A DNA stretch of 64,000 nucleotides from Streptacidiphilus sp. 4-A2 (GCA_014284505.1 JAAFYY010000001.1:5146001-5210000), one strand, 5' to 3'. Positions 29,727-40,114 are shown, counted from the first letter of the stretch. The notes: generated by a model not told the origin, from the sequence alone. Numbers and translations: made by a program.

Positions 29727-31769
29727 GTGAGCCGTCGTACGTTCATGGCCGCCTCGGCCGTGCCGCCGCCGTCGGTGGCCACCGTGGGCTCCCTGGCCGA
29801 TGCCGCGCAGGCCTCCGCCGCCCCGGCCGCCGAGGGCGCCGCCGCCACACGGCGCACCAGCCCAAGCCCAAGCTGACGCACACAGCGACGCCAAGCACAT
29901 CGTCGTGCTGATGCAGGAGAACCGCAGCTTCGACCACTACTACGGCACCCTCGCGCGTGCGCGGCTTCGCGGACCGGGCCACCATCGAACTCGCGGGCGG
30001 CTACAGCGTCTTCGACCAGCCGAACGGCAGCGGGCGCAGTACCCCTGGGCGTTCAGCGCGACCAGCCCGGCCGGCGGCGCCGACCCGGAGCTGGCGCAGT
30101 GCAACGGCGACCTCGCGCACAGCTGGTCGGACCAGCACGCCGCGTGGAACAACGGCAAGCTCGACTCCTGGGTCGCGGCCAAGGGCAATGTCCGGACGCT
30201 GGGTCACCTCCAGCGCGCCGACATCCCGTTCCACTACGCGCTGGCCGACAACTGGACCATCTGCGACGCGTACCACTGCTCGATCCTGTCGGCGACCGGC
30301 CCGAACCGCACCTACCTGTGGTCCGGCATGATCGACCCGGCGGGCACCGCCGGCGGCCCGGCCTACAACGGCGGCGACGAGTCCGGCCTGAAGTGGCAGA
30401 CCTACGCCGAGGCGCTGCAGAACGCCGGGGAGCTGGAAGGTCTACCAGAACGCCTCCGACAACTTCGGCGACAACGGGCTGGCCTACTTCAACCAGTTCA
30501 CCTCCGCGTCCGCGAGCAGCCCGCTGGCCCAGTACGGCATGGCTCGGTGCCCAGCACCGGCAACACCTCGACATCGCCAACGCGATCCGCGCCGACGTCC
30601 TCTCCGGCAACCTGCCGCAGGTCTCCTGGGTGGTCGCCGACCAGCAGAGCTCGGAGCACCCGTACGCGACCCCGCAGGACGGCGCGCACTTCGTGCACCT
30701 GGTCATGGACGCCCTGAACGCCGACCCGGACGTCTTCAACTCGACCGTGCTGTTCCTCAACTACGACGAGAACGACGGCTTCTTCGACCACGTCCCGCCG
30801 CCCGCCGCGCCGGCCGGCACCGCCGGAGAGTTCTACTCCGGGACCAACATCGGCCTTGGCATCCGGGTGCCGATGACGGTCATCTCGCCCTGGAGCCGCG
30901 GCGGTTGGGTCAACTCCGAGGTGTTCGACCACACCTCGGTGATCCAGTTCCTGGAGGTCTGGACGAAGGCCATCGGCAAGCCCGCGACCTGCCCGAACAT
31001 CAGCGACTGGCGCCGCGCCGTCTGCGGTGACCTCACCAGCACGCTGGACTTCAGCAAGCCGGTCTTCGGCATGCCGCAGCTCCCGGACACCACCGCCACC
31101 ATCTGGCCCCTGTGGCCCGCTGCCCAACCCCTCGCCGGTCGACAACGCGCTGCCGGTGCAGGAGTCGGGCACCCGTCCGGCCCGGGCGCTGCCGTACCAG
31201 CCCAACGCGAACCTGAGCAAGTACACGGCGGGCAGCGGCGGTTCGGCGCAGGTGTGGATCGAGATGGACAACACCGGCCCGAGGCCAGGAACACCGCGCA
31301 CTTCGCGGTGTACGCCAACGCCTACCGTGGCGGCGGCCCCTGGCAGTACACGGTGCCGGCCGGCGGCACGGTCAGCGACTTCTTCAACGTCGGTACCGGC
31401 TACGGCAACGGGCAGTACGACCTCACGGTCACCGGCCCGAACCGCTTCCTGCGCCGCTTCACCGGCAACGCCACCACCCCGAGCGCGCAGCTCGCGGTGA
31501 CCGCCGACAACGAGGGCAACGGCCTGCACTTCACCCTCGCCAACACCGGCACCTCGATCGCGGTGTTCACGGTCACCCCGAACAACTACCAGACCGGCAA
31601 GCCGGTCCAGTACGTGGTCAAGCCCGGCCGCGACAACCGGCACAGCGTGGACATCCACGGCTCGGCCGAGGGCTGGTACGACGTGACCCTGACCTGTGAC
31701 CTGGACCCGTCCTGGTCGCAGCGCTACACCGGCCACGTCGAGAACGGCCGCCACAGCATCAGCGGCTGA
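29727..31769 (+). CDS. Tat-exported phosphocholine-specific phospholipase C (PF04185 type), frameshifted
   Basis: Secreted phosphoesterase of the non-haemolytic PlcC/acid-phosphatase family. The GTG at 29727 opens VSRRTFMAASA, a twin-arginine signal. The catalytic domain begins HIVVLMQENRSFDHYYGTL, and continues with SDQHAAWNNGKLDSWV, CSILSATGPNRTYLWSG, FLNYDENDGFFDHVPPP and LGIRVPMTVISPWSRGGWV. The last 200 residues form two small beta domains of the PLC C-terminal type (FAVYANAYRGGGPWQYTVPA, FTVTPNNYQTGKPVQYVV). At least five indels break the frame (29860-31290). The 290 bp before it hold nothing I can name. A strong terminator follows. Confidence 0.88.
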
Positions 31770-31783
31770 CATAGCGTCAATCA

Positions 31784-31816
31784 AGGGCTCCGGGCCGGAC
31801 TTTGGCCCGGAGCCCT
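31784..31816. terminator. Bidirectional terminator between phospholipase C and DUF664 genes
   Basis: AGGGCTCCGGGCC (31784-31796) pairs perfectly with GGCCCGGAGCCCT (31804-31816) around a 7-nt loop between two converging genes. Confidence 0.75.
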
Positions 31817-31823
31817 GCCGTCC

Positions 31824-32333
31824 TCAGGCTCCGACGGTGCCGTCGATGCCCTCGCGCAGGAAGTCCGCGTGGCCGTTGTGGCGGCCGTACTCCAGCAGCA
31901 CATGGACCATCACCATCCGCAGCGACACCTCCTCCTCCCAGCGCGGCTGATACCCGGCCCGGTCGAAGGAGTCCGACTCGCGCTCGATCCGGCGCGAGTT
32001 CTCCACCTCCGCCTCCCAGGCCGCGAACGCCTCCGCCCGGGTCGACCGGCTCGCGTCGTAGGCGGCCTGGAAGTCGACCTTGTCGGACCAGACCATGGGC
32101 GCGTCGTGATCCTCGAACGTCCGGCGGAACCAGGTGCGCTCCACCTCCGCCATGTGCCGCACCAGCCCGAGCAGCGACAGCGTCGACGGCGGCGACGACC
32201 GGAGCCGCAACTCCTCGTCACCGAGCCCCTCGCACTTCATCACCAGCGTCTGCCGCTGGTAGTCCAGAAAGGCCCGCAGCATCTCGCGCTCACTGCCGAA
32301 GTGGGGCGGCCCCACGCGGTTGTCGGTGCTCAT
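31824..32333 (-). CDS. DinB-like DUF664 family protein
   Basis: 169 residues, unbroken: MSTDNRVGPPHFGSEREMLR, then four-helix-bundle text with the metal-type positions LLGLVRHMAEVERTWFRR and MVMVHVLLEYGRHNGHADFL. This family (DinB/YfiT-like) binds a metal through three histidines and includes thiol S-transferases; the three candidate His lie in RHMAEVE, MVHVLLEY and GRHNGHAD. The first 30 codons and the 5' flank are copied at 62561-62652, on the far side of the biosynthetic cluster. Confidence 0.85.
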   Translation of the reverse strand: MSTDNRVGPPHFGSEREMLRAFLDYQRQTLVMKCEGLGDEELRLRSSPPSTLSLLGLVRHMAEVERTWFRRTFEDHDAPMVWSDKVDFQAAYDASRSTRAEAFAAWEAEVENSRRIERESDSFDRAGYQPRWEEEVSLRMVMVHVLLEYGRHNGHADFLREGIDGTVGA

Positions 32334-32364
32334 CAGTCGTACTCCTCATCCGTGCCTGTCCTCA
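32242..32364 (+). repeat. Left copy (part 1) of the block that flanks the cluster
   Basis: 123 bp with only two differences from 62561-62683. It covers the first 30 codons of the DUF664 gene and its 5' flank. The remainder of the block resumes at 34034-34069, after the IS. The right copy is uninterrupted and so shows the site before insertion. Confidence 0.93.
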
Positions 32365-32515
32365 GAAGCGATTCCCAAACCGAGGGACACGACTGACACT
32401 CGAACTTCCGTGCCTATCAGGCTCGTTCGGGTGATCGCTCCGCGGCCGGCGCATAGAAGAAGGGCCTCCTGCGCAGTTCGGTGATGTCGAGTCAACGAAC
32501 CATCAGGAGGCCCTG

Positions 32516-33449
32516 GTGTCCCACTGTGCCGTGTTCGCTCCGTCCGCGTCCAGCTCCGGCATGTCGTGCGATTGCCTCGCACACCGGCTCGGGAATGCCG
32601 CTGACCAGCCCGACCGAACCCGCCGCTACGGCTCCGACCTGACCGACGCGGAGTGGGCGATCGTGCGGCCGCTGCTGCCGGTCCCGGCCTGGCTGAACGG
32701 ACGCGGCGGCCGCCCGGAGGGCTATTGCCACCGGCAGATGATCGACGCCGTGCGCTACCTGGTCACCGAGGGCGTGCGCTGGGCCGGCCTGCCCGCCGAC
32801 TTCCCAAGTGGCGAGCGGCATACCGGTTCTTCCGCCGCTGGCGCGACAACGACTACACCAAGGAGCTCTACGGCCGACTGCGCAAGATGCTGCGCGAACT
32901 GGCCGGCAAGAAGGAAGAACCCACCGCCGCGATCATCGACTCGCAGTCGGTCAAGGCTGACGCCACCGTCGGCGCCGCCACCCGCGGCTACGACGCCGGG
33001 AAGAAAATCAACGGCCGCAAACGACACATCGCCGTGGACACCCTCGGCCTGCTGCTGGCCGTGATCGTCACCGCCGCGTCGGTCAAGGACAACGACGCCG
33101 GCCGCGACCTCCTGGAACAACTGCGCGCCGAACACCACCGCATCACTCTGGTCTGGGCCGACGGCGCCTACACCGGCTGGCTGGTCACCTTCGCCCACGC
33201 CGTCCTGACCCTCGCTGACCGTCGTCAAGCGCAGCGACGACGCCAAGGGTTCGTGGTGCTTCCGCGCCGCTGGGTCGTGGAGCGCAGTTTTTCCTGGCTG
33301 ATCCGGGCCCGGCGGCTGGCCCGGGACTACGAGACCCGCATCGACAGTGCCGAGGCGATGGCCTGGTGGCCGCGAGCATCCCGGCCACCCGCCGCCTGGC
33401 CCGCTCCGGCCGACCAGCACCGCGCCGCGTCAAGCGGCCCGCGGCCTGA
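32516..33449 (+). CDS. IS5-family transposase (DUF4096 N terminus plus DDE domain), frameshifted
   Basis: N-terminal DUF4096: DLTDAEWAIVRPLLPVPAWL, then GYCHRQMIDAVRYLVTEGVRW. The DDE residues are in AAIIDSQSVKAD (D1), LVWADGAYTG (D2) and WVVERSFSWLIRARRLARDY (E, with the Y-(2)-R-(3)-E-like context of IS5). Frames change at about 32812 and about 33215, and a third change is likely near 33360, so the copy is either inactive or shows the same indel errors as its neighbours. The GTG at 32516 follows the internal inverted repeat directly. Confidence 0.85.
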
Positions 33450-33918
33450 ACAGCCCTGGCCGCCCCTCGGTCAACCAGCCCCGCTCGACCAGCCGCTTCG
33501 CCCGAAACCGCGCTGCCTGCTCCCGCGCATCACTGGCTGACCAGCCCAGATGCTCGCGCATCGCCCGTGCCCGCACTCCGTCCCCCACCGGCGGCATCCT
33601 CCTGGACCAGGGCCACGATCCGCGCGCACTCGGGCGGCAGCACCTCGATCCCCACCCCCTCGCACCACAGCGGGACCTCCACCCGCGGCCAGCAACACCC
33701 GCGGCCGGCAAATTCACCGGCACACCGACCACGACGGCTTCCTCGGCCGCCTCAGCCAAGGCCACGACCGTCTCCTCGCGGGCGATAACCGCGCGCCGCG
33801 CGGCCTCATCCGCCTCGGCCACAGCAGCCTGAAGCCGCTCCAACTCGGCCCGCAACTCCTCTGCCCGGGCCAGCGCCACCCGCTCGCGCCGCTCCAACAC
33901 TCCCAGCACCGACGGCAT
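33430..33918 (-). CDS. IS passenger protein: coiled coil plus winged-helix-like tail, frameshifted
   Basis: Starts MPSVLGVLERRERVALARAE, followed by a heptad-rich coiled coil (LRAELERLQAAVAEADEAAR, then AVIAREETVVALAEA). The end reads MREHLGWSASDAREQAARFR and KRLVERGWLTEGRPGLF, a helix-turn-helix-like piece; the middle changes frame twice (about 33690 and 33590), where LPPECARIVALVQED is the likely true reading. It overlaps the transposase 3' end by 20 bp on the other strand. Its role is not known to me; a DNA-binding accessory or a regulator of transposition is plausible. Confidence 0.6.
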   Translation of the reverse strand: MPSVLGVLERRERVALARAEELRAELERLQAAVAEADEAARRAVIAREETVVALAEAAEEAVVVGVPVNLPAAGVAGRGWRSRCGARGWGSRCCRPSARGSWPWSRRMPPVGDGVRARAMREHLGWSASDAREQAARFRAKRLVERGWLTEGRPGLFRPRAA

Positions 33919-34008
33919 CCGCCACCTCCCAGCACGCCCGCACCGACACGACGCTCCGAGCATGCCTACCGACCGACGGCCACACACCTCACCTGGGAAA
34001 ACGTGACC

Positions 34009-34743
34009 CTACCTTCGGTTTGGGACTCGCTTCTCAGGCCCGGAATCTACGCCCCGCCCGCCCGGTGGGACATCAGGAAACGCTGGGGATCGCGCTGCCT
34101 GATGCGGAGCCGACGGCCGTGGCGCGGGCGGGCCAGTACTGATGCCCTCAAGAATGATCCGGGTGATGGTGTTGAGTTCCGAAGCCAGCCGGGTACCGCC
34201 CCGGGACCACCGGTAGAGCGCACCGAGGTAGGCATCGCGAATCAACAGGCCCACCTGCGCGCAGTCGACATGCTCGGAAATCTCACCGGCCTGGCGCGCC
34301 TGCTCCACCACCTCGGCGAAGATCCCGGCGGAGTACGGCTCCTCCTCAAGCGGCCGACCAGCCTTGACCCAGGCTGTGAGCATGGCCTGGGCAACCTTGC
34401 CCTTCATGCTCGTTCATGGCAGCAAGATGTCCATCAGGCAGTTCAGCGTTGTCCGCAGGTCGTCTCGCCGAGGCATCGCCAGGTGCTCCCAGTTTTTCAG
34501 GAGGTGCTTGCGACGGCGTCCCTCCCAGGCTGTGATCAGATCCTCTTTGCGCTGATAGTGGTTGAAGAACGTTCCCCGGGCCACGTCCGCAGCCTCGGCG
34601 ATCTCGTCGACCGACGTGTGCTCGTAACCCTTCTCAGTGAAGAGCTCCATGGCGCATGAGTAGATTCTCTCCTTGACCCTGCGCTTGTTGCGCTCACGGC
34701 GCCCGAGGGTGGCCTCGGCGGCATCAGGTTCCGGAATATCCAC
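34009..34743 (-). pseudogene. TetR-family regulator of the cluster with an in-frame TGA
   Basis: The N-terminal HTH is intact: RERNKRRVKERIYSCAMELF, EKGYEHTSVDEIAEAADVAR, GTFFNHYQRKEDLI. At 34414-34416 the frame has TGA after CLMDILLP, and the same frame resumes without a shift as TSMKGKVAQAMLTAW and continues through a normal ligand-domain end (GEISEHVDCAQVGLLIRDAY, LGALYRWSRG). So this is a nonsense codon, not an indel, unless two compensating errors lie here. Read to the first stop it would give a 109-residue DNA-binding half. The last codons and the stop at 34009 come from the end of the IS, so the natural C terminus may be lost too. Confidence 0.7.
34034..34069 (+). repeat. Left copy (part 2) of the block that flanks the cluster
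   Basis: Starts TCAGGCCCGGAATCTACGCC and matches 62681-62720 with two single-base gaps in C/G runs, then diverges. With 32242-32364 it rebuilds the whole right copy when the IS is removed. Confidence 0.88.
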
Positions 34744-34816
34744 GCGAACTCCACGCTCAAATGTCAGAGAAGCATCAGTAGAACCAGGCTGGACGGAACA
34801 GCAGGGCCATGACTAA

Positions 34817-34830
34817 ATGTACCATAGTAC
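34817..34830. promoter_or_regulatory. Candidate TetR operator
   Basis: Perfect palindrome TGTAC-CATA-GTACA in an AT-rich pocket 74 bp upstream of the TetR start and between it and the PKS terminator. TetR proteins usually bind such sites in their own promoters. Confidence 0.5.
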
Positions 34831-34869
34831 AAGATTGATTGGTCATGTACGGACCCACGGCCTTCAAGC

Positions 34870-34904
34870 CCGAGGTGGGGCCGACCCGGTCGGCCCCACC
34901 TCGG
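34870..34904 (-). terminator. Terminator after the type I PKS gene
   Basis: A 16-bp perfect stem, CCGAGGTGGGGCCGAC (34870-34885) with GTCGGCCCCACCTCGG (34889-34904), 15 bp after the PKS stop. It separates the PKS transcript from tetR. Confidence 0.75.
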
Positions 34905-34918
34905 CGCTCCGTCGCAGC

Positions 34919-37900
34919 TCAGGCCTGGGCCATCTCCGCGGTACGAAGCCTGTCCATCAAGCTGCCCAAGTTGTCCCCTCCCAGGAGCATGTTCGGCGGC
35001 ATGTCCACGCCATGACTGTCCCTCAGGCTGCGGCTCACCCGCTGGGCCATGAGCGAGTCCAGACCGTGGTCACGCGGGGCGCGATGCTCGTCCATACGGT
35101 CGACGGGCAGGCCCAGCGTCTCGGCGACACAGTCCAGCAGCGCCCGCGAGGCATCGTCCGGGCGTGCGGGCGTGGGCGGAACACCCGGGACCGCCGAGAC
35201 CGGCGGGACCAGCAGGACCGGCGGGACCGCCGGGACCGGGTCGGCGGCCTCGGCCAAGAGCGTCCCGAGCTCTTCATGCGCCGACGCATCCTGCCCCTGG
35301 GCGGCGGCTCGGTCTGCGCCTGCGGCACTCGGCACGGGTCCCCGCAGTGCTGACGTCCACTCGTACATCCCCTCGACCGAAAGCCGTGCGAGATCGCCGG
35401 CTGCGGCGATGGCTCGCAAGAGGCCCCTGCTGCGCGGAGCTTGACGATGCCGGGAGCCGGGGCCCGGAGGGCGATACCCAGGAACTCGGCCAGGACCACG
35501 CCGTGGGAGTCGGCCACCACGACATCCGCACGACCGCCCGCCCCGTAGGGGTCGTCGGCCGCGAAACCGGCCCTGACCCAGAACTCCTCCGGCAGGTCAC
35601 CGGCCAGCCGCACCTGGGCGAAGGCGGTCGGCAGCCAGACCCCCGGCTTCGCTCCCATGGCGGGCAACGCCGCCAGCAGGGGCTGGAAACAGGCCTCCCA
35701 GGCTGCCGCGGCGTTCACGCCGGTCGGGACGCGCAGGTGGCGACCGCTTCCCCGTCCCTGCGCCAGAGTTGACGGACCGAATGGAATTCCGGCGTGATCC
35801 GGTAGCCCCTGGCCGCCGCGAGCCGCAGGAACGCCTCGCGGCTGAGGAATTCACCGCACCGGCCGAGCGCCTGGTCCAGGTCGACCGCCTGGTCCGCCTC
35901 GACTGTCCGGTCCGTCACCGGGGTGTCCCCCGCCGCACCCGCCGCAGCACCGGGTTCCGGCAGAGCACGCACGTCGGCATTCAGGCAGAGCAGCGGACCC
36001 TTGACCGGGTCCTGAAGCCAGACCGAGGCCGAGCACCGCTCGGCGGTTCCGGTGAGCACGACCCGCAGGGTGGCGCTGGTCCCGTCCGGGATCTCTCCCA
36101 GGCCGGGGCTCGGACGGCCGTCCTCGACCAGATAGTCGCGGGCTCCGTGGACGGCCTTGGCGGTATCGAGCACCAGCGCGAGGCAAAGCGACAGCGGAAC
36201 CACGGGGAGGCCGTGCGGACGCACCCCGACTCCGGCGGCGTCCTGCTGGTAGTCCCGGGTGTGGGTGGCCGTCCCGGCAGCCGGCAGGAGCACCGGAATC
36301 CGCGTGAGACTCTCCTCGTCCCACGCATATGCGGGCAGCTGGACCGCGTGCCACTCCCCTCGGAACCAGCGCTGCCAGTCGGTCCGCCCGTGAAGGGCGA
36401 AGAATGCTCCGAGAGCCCTCGCCAGTTGCAGGGACTCGTCCTGATGGCGCCGGGTGGACCCGACCACAGCGGAGTCGAGCCGTGCCTGTTCGAGCGTCTC
36501 CTCCATGGCAACGGTCAGCACGGGATGCGGGCTGATCTCGACGAACAGCCGGGGGGACGACCCGGCGGCCAGCCGCACCCCGCTGGCGAAGCGGACCGGC
36601 TGGCGCAGGTTGTCCATCCAGTACCGGGCATCCAGGTCGGCTCCCGAGACCGGGGCGCAGCGCACCGTGGAGATCATCTCCAGATCGGGCTTCCGTGGGT
36701 CGAGTGGTGCGAGTTCCCGCAGGATGTCGGCTCTCAACGGATCCATGAAGGGCGAGTGGGAGGCGACGGTGACCTGAATGTGTCGGTTGAAGACACCGCG
36801 ACCGTCCAGCTTCGAGGCGATCTCCTCCAGTGCCGCGTGGTCACCGGCCAGCACGGTGGCCGTCGGAGCGTTCTCGGCGGCGATCACGACCTGGCCTGCA
36901 CAGACCCCGGCCAGGGCTTCGGCCTCCGGCGCCGAGATGTTCGCAGCCATCATGCCGCCCCGACCGGCGAGCCCGCTCATCAGCCGGCTCCGGCGGCAGA
37001 CCACGGCAGCGGCGTCAGCGAGTGAGAGCGCGCCGGAGATGTGGGCCGCGGCGATTTCACCCATGCTGTGGCCGAGGCAGAGCTCCGGGTCGACGCCCGC
37101 GTCCTGCCAGGTCGCGGCCAGCGCCACCTGGAGCGACCACAGCACCGGCTGGACCTGCTCCACCCGGCCGAGGAATTCGTCGTTCTGCGAGAACAGCAGG
37201 TCGATCACGGACCAGCCGGTCTCCCGGCTGACGGCCGCGTCGCACGCCTGCAGTGCTTCGCGGAATGCGGTCGAACTCCTGTGGAGCGTCCGCCCCATGC
37301 CCAGCCACTGCGAGCCCTGACCAGGGAACACGAAGACGGGCGTCCGTGACGTGCCGCCGGCCTGGCCGATTCCGCCGTCGCGGATCTTCTCGCCGGCGGC
37401 CAGGGCCAGCAAGCGGTCCGCGATCTCGTCGTGCGTATCCCCCAGCACCCACAGGCGGTGGGGGTACGCCTCCCGTCGCAGCGCGGCCGTGGCGCAGATG
37501 TCCCAGAGCGGCTGATCCCGTCCGGCGCCACCGGGTCGCAGGTACTCCGCGTATGCTCCGGCAAGCCCGAGCAGGGAACGCCGGCTGCGGGCGCTGAGCA
37601 CCAGCAGATGGGTGGGCCGCTCGGCCGGCAGCTCGGCCAGGTTCCGCCGTTGGGCAGACTCGCCCCGGGGGTAGCCCCCGACCACGACATGCGCGTTGGT
37701 GCCGGACAGTCCGAAGGAGCTGACCCCGAACAGCGCCTGCGGACCGGCCTTGTCCAGCGGCTGGTTGCGGGCCACCAGTTCCAGCGCGGAGGTCTCCGCC
37801 GCGAGCAGCGGGTTGGGGCTGGTCATATGGAGAGACGCCGGAATCATCTCGTGCTGGGCCATCAGCACCACCTTGATCAGACCGGCGATACCCGCAGCTG

Positions 37901-38964
37901 CCTCGGTGTGTCCGATGTTGGTCTTCACCGAGCCGATCCGCAGGGGACGCCGGTCTCCGCTCTGAGCAGCTGTGACCTCGGCGAGCGCCCGCAGTTCGAC
38001 ATTGTCGCCAACGGCCGTGCCCGTGCCGTGGGCTTCCACGTAGTTCGAGCTCCCCGGCTCGACCCCCGCGCTGCGGCAGGCCTCACGGATCGTATCCACC
38101 TGCCCGGAAACGGCGGGCTGGAGCAGCAGGCCGCTGCCCCGTCCGTCGTTCGTCACGGCACTGCCGAGGGGAGCGCGAGGATCCTGTCGCCGTCCCGTTG
38201 CGCGTCGTCGAGCCGCTTCAGGACGAGGGCGCCGATCCCCTCGCTGCGCACGAAACCGTCGGCCCCCGCATCGCCGAACTTGCAACGGCCGTCGGGCGAG
38301 AGCATCTGTGCCTGGGAGTAGGCGACGGCGTCCCAGGGCGACAGAATGACGTTGACCGCGCCGGCGATGACCAGATCGCTCTCCCGAGGAGCAGGCTCTG
38401 CCGCGCGGAGTGCACGGCAACCAGCGACGAGGAGCAGGCGGTGTCCAGCAGGACACTGGCCCCACGGAGGTCCAGGGCGTAGGAGATGCGTCCGGCGGTC
38501 ATCGCACGGAGGTGGCTGCCGGTCATCTCGGAGAGATCATGGTCGGCGATGTCGCCGTGTACTGCGTAGTCCGACGTCGCCTGGCCGATGAACACGCCCG
38601 TCCGGCTCCCGGCAAGGGTGCTCGGGACGATGCCGGCGTTCTCCAGGGCCTCCCAGACCACGGGCAGCAGCAGGCGCTGCTGCGGGTCCATGCGGCGGGC
38701 CTCCAGCGGTGAAATCCCAAAGAATGGCGCGTCAAAAGCGAAGGGCTCGGCGAGGAAACCGCCGGATCGCGAAACGGTCTTTCCTGGAACACTGGCGGTT
38801 TCCGAATGATACAGGTCGACATCGAATCGCTCCGCCGGAACCGGCCCCACCGAGTCCGCATTGCCGAGCAGATTCTCCCAAAAATCCAGTACTCCCGAAG
38901 CGCCCGGAAATCTGCAACTCATACCCACGATTGCGATGTCGCTACCACTGCCCGTCCGACCCAT
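34919..38964 (-). CDS. Type I polyketide synthase, single module KS-AT-DH*-ACP, frameshifted
   Basis: About 1,350 residues. KS: active site DTACSSSLVAVH, EAHGTGTAVGDN, NIGHTEAAAGIAGL. AT: FVFPGQGSQWLGMGR, GHSMGEIAAAH, and the specificity-region text VASHSPFMDP, which is neither the HAFH of malonyl nor the YASH of methylmalonyl ATs; RVEQVQPV precedes it. DH-like double hotdog: GLPVVPLSLCLALVLDTA, EFHSVRQLWRRDGEAV, WEACFQPLLAALP. The usual His four residues before the G of HxxxG reads V and the usual Asp (LDA) reads E, so dehydration is doubtful. ACP: DHGLDSLMAQRVSRSL. No KR, ER or TE. This layout is that of bacterial iterative orsellinate-type synthases (AviM, CalO5). Frame changes at about 38370, 38165, 35720 and 35440. 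Confidence 0.85.
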
Positions 38965-39305
38965 GTCCTAACCCCCGGATAGATTGACAGAGAATGCCCG
39001 AATCATGAAGTTTTACAGAGTTTGATTGGCAAATCCAACCGAACTCCGGAGATCAGTCCAACTCTAGACTCGGAGTCAAACTTTGGATTCTGTCATCATT
39101 TGATCACTATCCGCATACTGTGGCCCGTGATGAGAATGCCAACAGAACGGCACATATGCCCCATCCAGAGCCGCATTCCGTGCAGATCGGAGTGATGCAG
39201 ATCACAATTTAAGCCCGCATGCAAATATGACCTCGCGTCTAAGATTGGCCCGCAATGCGTGCTAGGGTGATGCCGACAACGCCACAAGCCGCAGGGGGAT
39301 GCTGA
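38965..39305. promoter_or_regulatory. Divergent promoter region between the type I PKS and SARP genes
   Basis: The longest AT-rich stretch in the window. TCCAAC occurs at 39034 and 39057 and TCAAAC at 39076 (spacing 23 and 19); TGCAGATC is repeated at 39181 and 39196. I looked for TGG-type heptamers at 11-bp spacing as seen in the other cluster promoters and found none here, so these two genes may be under a different regulator. Clear sigma-70 boxes could not be assigned. Confidence 0.45.
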
Positions 39306-40110
39306 GTGGAAATCAAGGCGCTCGGACCGCTGGTCATAAGCGAGCAAAATGTGACACTTGTTCCAACCGCAACCAAGCCGCGTCAGTTGCTGGCCCTGCT
39401 CGCACTACGGTGCAATCGAGTGGTCGCCACATCGGAACTGATTGACGAAATCTGGGGCGAGGACGTCCCCAAAAGCGCGAGTGCCACCCTGCACACCTAC
39501 GTGATGCAGATCCGCCGAAAGATATCGGCAGCGATCGGCGGCCCTGCGGGCGGTGCCCGGGAGGTCCTGCAGACGAGCTACGGCGGCTACGCCATTCGCA
39601 GTCAGACCGACCAGTCGGACGTCACGGCGTTTCGCCACCTCTCGACCCGGGGTGGTTTCGCGCTGGAATCCGGCGATCCCCGGTCCGCGTCACGCCTGCT
39701 GCGGCAGGCTCTGGATCTGTGGCGGGGATCGCCCTGGAGGGCGTCAGGCTCGGCCCCGTGCTGCGGATCGACGCCATGTCACTGGAGGAGGGCTCGGCGC
39801 GCTCCGGCAGCGGATCAGGGCCGACTTCCAGCTCGGGCGGCATTCCGCCCTCATCGCCGAACTGCGGGTGCAGGTCATGCGGCTGCCGCTGGACGAGAAC
39901 TTCAGCAGCCAGTTGATGGAAGCCCTCTACCGCTCGGGCAACGCGTGGCGGGCCCTCGAGGAATACCAGCGGCTCCGCAGGACCCTGGTCGGCGAGCTCG
40001 GCGTGGAGCCCGCCGCCCGGGTGCAGGCGTTGCAGTGCGCCATCCTGGCCGGGCAGTCCCTGGACGAGCTGGACATGGAGTGTTTCGGCCCCCGCCGTAT
40101 GCTCAGCTGA
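39306..40110 (+). CDS. SARP-family pathway activator, frameshifted
   Basis: Streptomyces antibiotic regulatory protein of the ActII-ORF4/RedD type. The GTG at 39306 follows GCAGGGGGATGC. OmpR-like winged helix: EIKALGPLVISEQN, KPRQLLALLALRCNRVVATS, ELIDEIWGEDVPKSASATLH, TYVMQIRRKI. BTAD domain: SQTDQSDVTAFRHLSTR, then after two frame changes (39720-39800) LGRHSALIAELRVQVMRLPL, ALYRSGNAWRALEEYQRLRR and LGVEPAARVQALQCAILAGQ. About 267 residues, the size of short SARPs. It is the obvious candidate to bind the 11-bp-spaced heptamers in the cluster. Confidence 0.92.
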
Positions 40111-40114
40111 AGGC

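Larger units (their letters stand above)
32365..34033. mobile_element. IS5-like insertion sequence with a passenger gene
   Basis: Ends carry 22-bp imperfect inverted repeats: left GAAGCGATTCCCAAACCGAG (from 32365) and right, read inward, GAAGCGAGTCCCAAACCGAA (to 34033), two mismatches over the repeat. The flanks TCA (32362-32364 and 34034-34036), or CTCAG if the ends are moved one base, are the target duplication; the empty site at 62681-62690 reads CTCAGGCCCG. The element is about 1.67 kb and holds a transposase gene and an opposing passenger gene. An 11-bp perfect inverted repeat, AGGGCCTCCTG (32461-32471) with CAGGAGGCCCT (32504-32514), lies just before the transposase start. Confidence 0.88.

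Noticed and set aside
38965..39305. SARP-type 11-bp repeats at the PKS/SARP promoter
   Set aside because: TCCAAC-like repeats are spaced 23 and 19 bp, not 11 or 22, and no TGG heptamers are in register.
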